A stretch of 64,000 bases of DNA, taken from Pseudomonas paralactis (lineage in GTDB: Bacteria; Pseudomonadota; Gammaproteobacteria; Pseudomonadales; Pseudomonadaceae). This document shows positions 62,392-64,000 of this stretch, in pieces. Within the stretch, counting starts at the first letter, position 1. Each line of letters starts with the position of its first letter. The position numbers were made by a program, and so were the translations under genes. The notes beneath the pieces are model-generated. The model had not been told where the DNA came from. It did not search any database and was given only the letters and a program-made list of their open reading frames with translations. The DNA lies in contig NZ_JYLN01000002.1 in the NCBI RefSeq assembly GCF_001439735.1, forward strand, positions 372,001-436,000, in the 5' to 3' direction.

Positions 62392-63773
62392 CACGCCACC
62401 TCAATCGCGGCCATCAGGCCGGTTTCCATGTGGTCGATCACATGGCAATGGAACATCCACACCCCCGGGTTATCCGCCACCAACGCCACGCGGGCGCGTT
62501 CGTTCTTGCCCAGCAGGTAGGTGTCGGTGAAATACGGGATGACCTTGTGGCGGTTCGACGCGATCACCTTGAAGCTCATGCCGTGCAGGTGGATCGGGTG
62601 CTGGTACTGGGTCATGTTCTTCAGTTCAAAAATGTAGCTCTTGCCCTTCTCAAGCCTGGCAATCGGGCGGTCGGCGCAGGTCTTGTCGGTGATGTCCCAG
62701 GCCTGGCCGTTGATCTGCCACAGGCTCGGCGGCTTGCCGTTTTCGACATTGACCGACACCGAACCGACCCATTCGAAATTGAAGTTGAGTTTCTCGGCAT
62801 TGGCCAGGTCCGGTTCGGCAACCGGGTTGGCCGGCAATGCCGGGGGCCATTCGGTGGGCGCGTCGGTATTGGCCACCGAACGGAAGGTGCCCAGGCGCAC
62901 CGGGCCGTTGCGGATCGACAGCTCTTCACCCGCTGGCGGCGCCTTGATTGCCAGGCAGATGCGCATCCCCGGGCCCAGCCAGTATTCCTTGCCCAGCGGG
63001 CGCGGCTCGATGGGGTTGCCGTCCAGCGCGTAGATCTGCGCTTCGACGCCGGGGATGTTGAGGCGATAGGTCAGGGTGTTGTCGAGGTTGAGCAAACGCA
63101 CGCGAGTGATTTGCCCGGCTGGCAGGTCGATGACCGCCTGGGGAACGCCATTGATAGTGGAGAGGCGCCCGGCAGTGCCGCCACGTGCCGCTTCACGGGG
63201 GATGCTGAACTCGACAAACGCGCCCTCTTCGTCGATGTGCCAGTTCTTCAGGCTCAAGGTCCGTTCGTATTTGAAACCGGTGGGTTCACGCTCTTCCACG
63301 ATCAACGGGCCAACCAGGCCACGGCCCAGTTCTTCGCTGCTGCTCACGTGAGGGTGATACCAGTAGCTGCCGGCATCGGGCACGCGAAATTTATAGTCGA
63401 AGTATTCGCCAGGCAGCACGGGCAATTGCGAGACGTAGGGCACGCCGTCCATCTCCAGCGGCAGGCGGATGCCGTGCCAGTGGATGGTGGTGGCGACCGG
63501 CAGATGGTTGATGAAGCGCACCCGCAGCCATTCGCCTTGGCGCACGCGCAACTCGGTACCCGGTGCCGAAGGGCCGAATGCCCAGGCCTGGGTCTTGTGC
63601 CCCGGCACCAGTTCTACGTCCAGGGGGGCGGCAATCAGTTGGTAGTCGCTTCCTGCGTTGGCATCGGCAACCTTGCCCAGCCAGTAGCGATAGGCGCCAC
63701 CGGCGCCCACACCGACCACTGCCAGGCCGGCAAGGCCACCGAGGATCTGTCGACGGGAAAACGATTGGGACAC
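62391..63773 (-). CDS. Multicopper oxidase, Tat-type export signal
   Basis: This 460-residue protein has an N-terminal twin-arginine signal (SRRQILGGLAGLAVVGVG) and the copper-ligand motifs HWHG, HPH, HPIHLHG and HCHVIDHMETG, so type 1, 2 and 3 copper sites are complete. It is a periplasmic laccase-like or cuprous oxidase; CumA, the Pseudomonas manganese(II) oxidase candidate, is a related family. The start is GTG at 63771-63773. The Met-rich region of CueO-type enzymes is not seen. It is the first gene of the pair with tadA. Confidence 0.9.
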   Translation of the reverse strand: MSQSFSRRQILGGLAGLAVVGVGAGGAYRYWLGKVADANAGSDYQLIAAPLDVELVPGHKTQAWAFGPSAPGTELRVRQGEWLRVRFINHLPVATTIHWHGIRLPLEMDGVPYVSQLPVLPGEYFDYKFRVPDAGSYWYHPHVSSSEELGRGLVGPLIVEEREPTGFKYERTLSLKNWHIDEEGAFVEFSIPREAARGGTAGRLSTINGVPQAVIDLPAGQITRVRLLNLDNTLTYRLNIPGVEAQIYALDGNPIEPRPLGKEYWLGPGMRICLAIKAPPAGEELSIRNGPVRLGTFRSVANTDAPTEWPPALPANPVAEPDLANAEKLNFNFEWVGSVSVNVENGKPPSLWQINGQAWDITDKTCADRPIARLEKGKSYIFELKNMTQYQHPIHLHGMSFKVIASNRHKVIPYFTDTYLLGKNERARVALVADNPGVWMFHCHVIDHMETGLMAAIEVA

Positions 63774-63891
63774 AGCAACCTCACGTATCTACCGCAGGCC
63801 AAGGCCCGCAAAGGGCAGATACGATACACCTGCGTCGCCTAAACAGTAAGGCTTCGCATTGCCGCATGCCAAAAACGCCGACGACTCATCA

Positions 63892-63980
63892 TGTGGGAGC
63901 TGGCTTGCCTGCGATTGCAGTGGGCCAGCTACGAATGCGTCAACTGACACTCCGCTATCGCAGGCAAGCCAGCTCCCACA
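63892..63980. repeat. Inverted REP pair
   Basis: REP cores at about 63892-63915 and 63955-63980 lie upstream of the multicopper oxidase gene, at the end of the window. Confidence 0.85.
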
Positions 63981-64000
63981 ATGATCTTCATCGTTTATCA

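Noticed and set aside
1..64000. CRISPR arrays, tRNA/rRNA genes, integrases or transposase genes
   Set aside because: The only regularly spaced repeats are REP units; no RNA-gene signatures or recombinase-like proteins were found on reading both strands.

Overview
The window looks like chromosome of a Pseudomonas of the P. fluorescens group. The evidence is high-GC coding sequence, many palindromic REP elements of the GGGAGC..GGCTTGCC type between convergent genes, a membrane PQQ glucose dehydrogenase, and a Lon paralogue next to a chagasin-like inhibitor, the arrangement known for asrA-icp in P. aeruginosa. This assignment is inference from gene content; I saw no rRNA, tRNA, CRISPR array, transposase gene or intact prophage.

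Layout. 1-9.3 kb: a coupled phosphatase/aminotransferase/esterase operon with a striking operator, a MipA/OmpV porin-like gene, an arginase-like gene coupled to two SMR-type membrane proteins, a DsbA/FrnE-like thioredoxin-fold protein, a secreted alpha/beta hydrolase and metR. 9.3-15.9 kb: a signalling island. A degenerate HD-GYP response regulator is coupled to Nudix and GNAT genes, and is divergent from a coupled operon of di-heme cytochrome c peroxidase, membrane histidine kinase and REC-histidine kinase. 15.9-25.3 kb: zinc-independent ribosomal protein L31, an FMN glutamate-synthase-like oxidoreductase, a GH3 beta-glucosidase, the remains of a gtrAB glucosyl-transfer locus, OpgC, a tandem array of a ~126-bp REP unit and an amino-acid permease. 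25.3-33.2 kb: a 1526-residue dermonecrotic-toxin-like protein divergent from an unusual 1037-residue bifunctional penicillin-binding protein. 33.2-33.97 kb: a composite repeat with inverted ends and a nested cloverleaf-like element. 33.97-39.7 kb: an alternative (CS1/alpha-type) chaperone-usher fimbrial operon with a hairpin after the major pilin gene. 40.1-49.96 kb: a PadR regulator and siderophore-interacting protein, a ZnuD-like receptor, glucose dehydrogenase, and a 2OG-Fe(II) oxygenase next to a DOPA-type decarboxylase. 49.97-58.8 kb: an EAL phosphodiesterase with a degenerate GGDEF domain, a 1171-residue repeat/beta-propeller protein and the Lon paralogue. 58.9-64 kb: chagasin-like inhibitor, YhhN, cmoAB, tadA and a multicopper oxidase.

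Links between genes. Two near-identical Zur-type boxes tie rpmE2 to the ZnuD-like receptor. Start/stop overlaps of ATGA, GTGA or TGATG type join most operons and suggest translational coupling. An 18-bp inverted repeat (ACTGTCA-N4-TGACAGT) recurs upstream of the beta-glucosidase, in the gtrA/opgC interval and upstream of the propeller protein. The best candidates for undescribed biology are the peroxidase-linked phosphorelay with a degenerate HD-GYP output, the phosphatase/aminotransferase/esterase operon, the large toxin-like protein, the propeller protein, and the arginase-like/SMR-pair operon.
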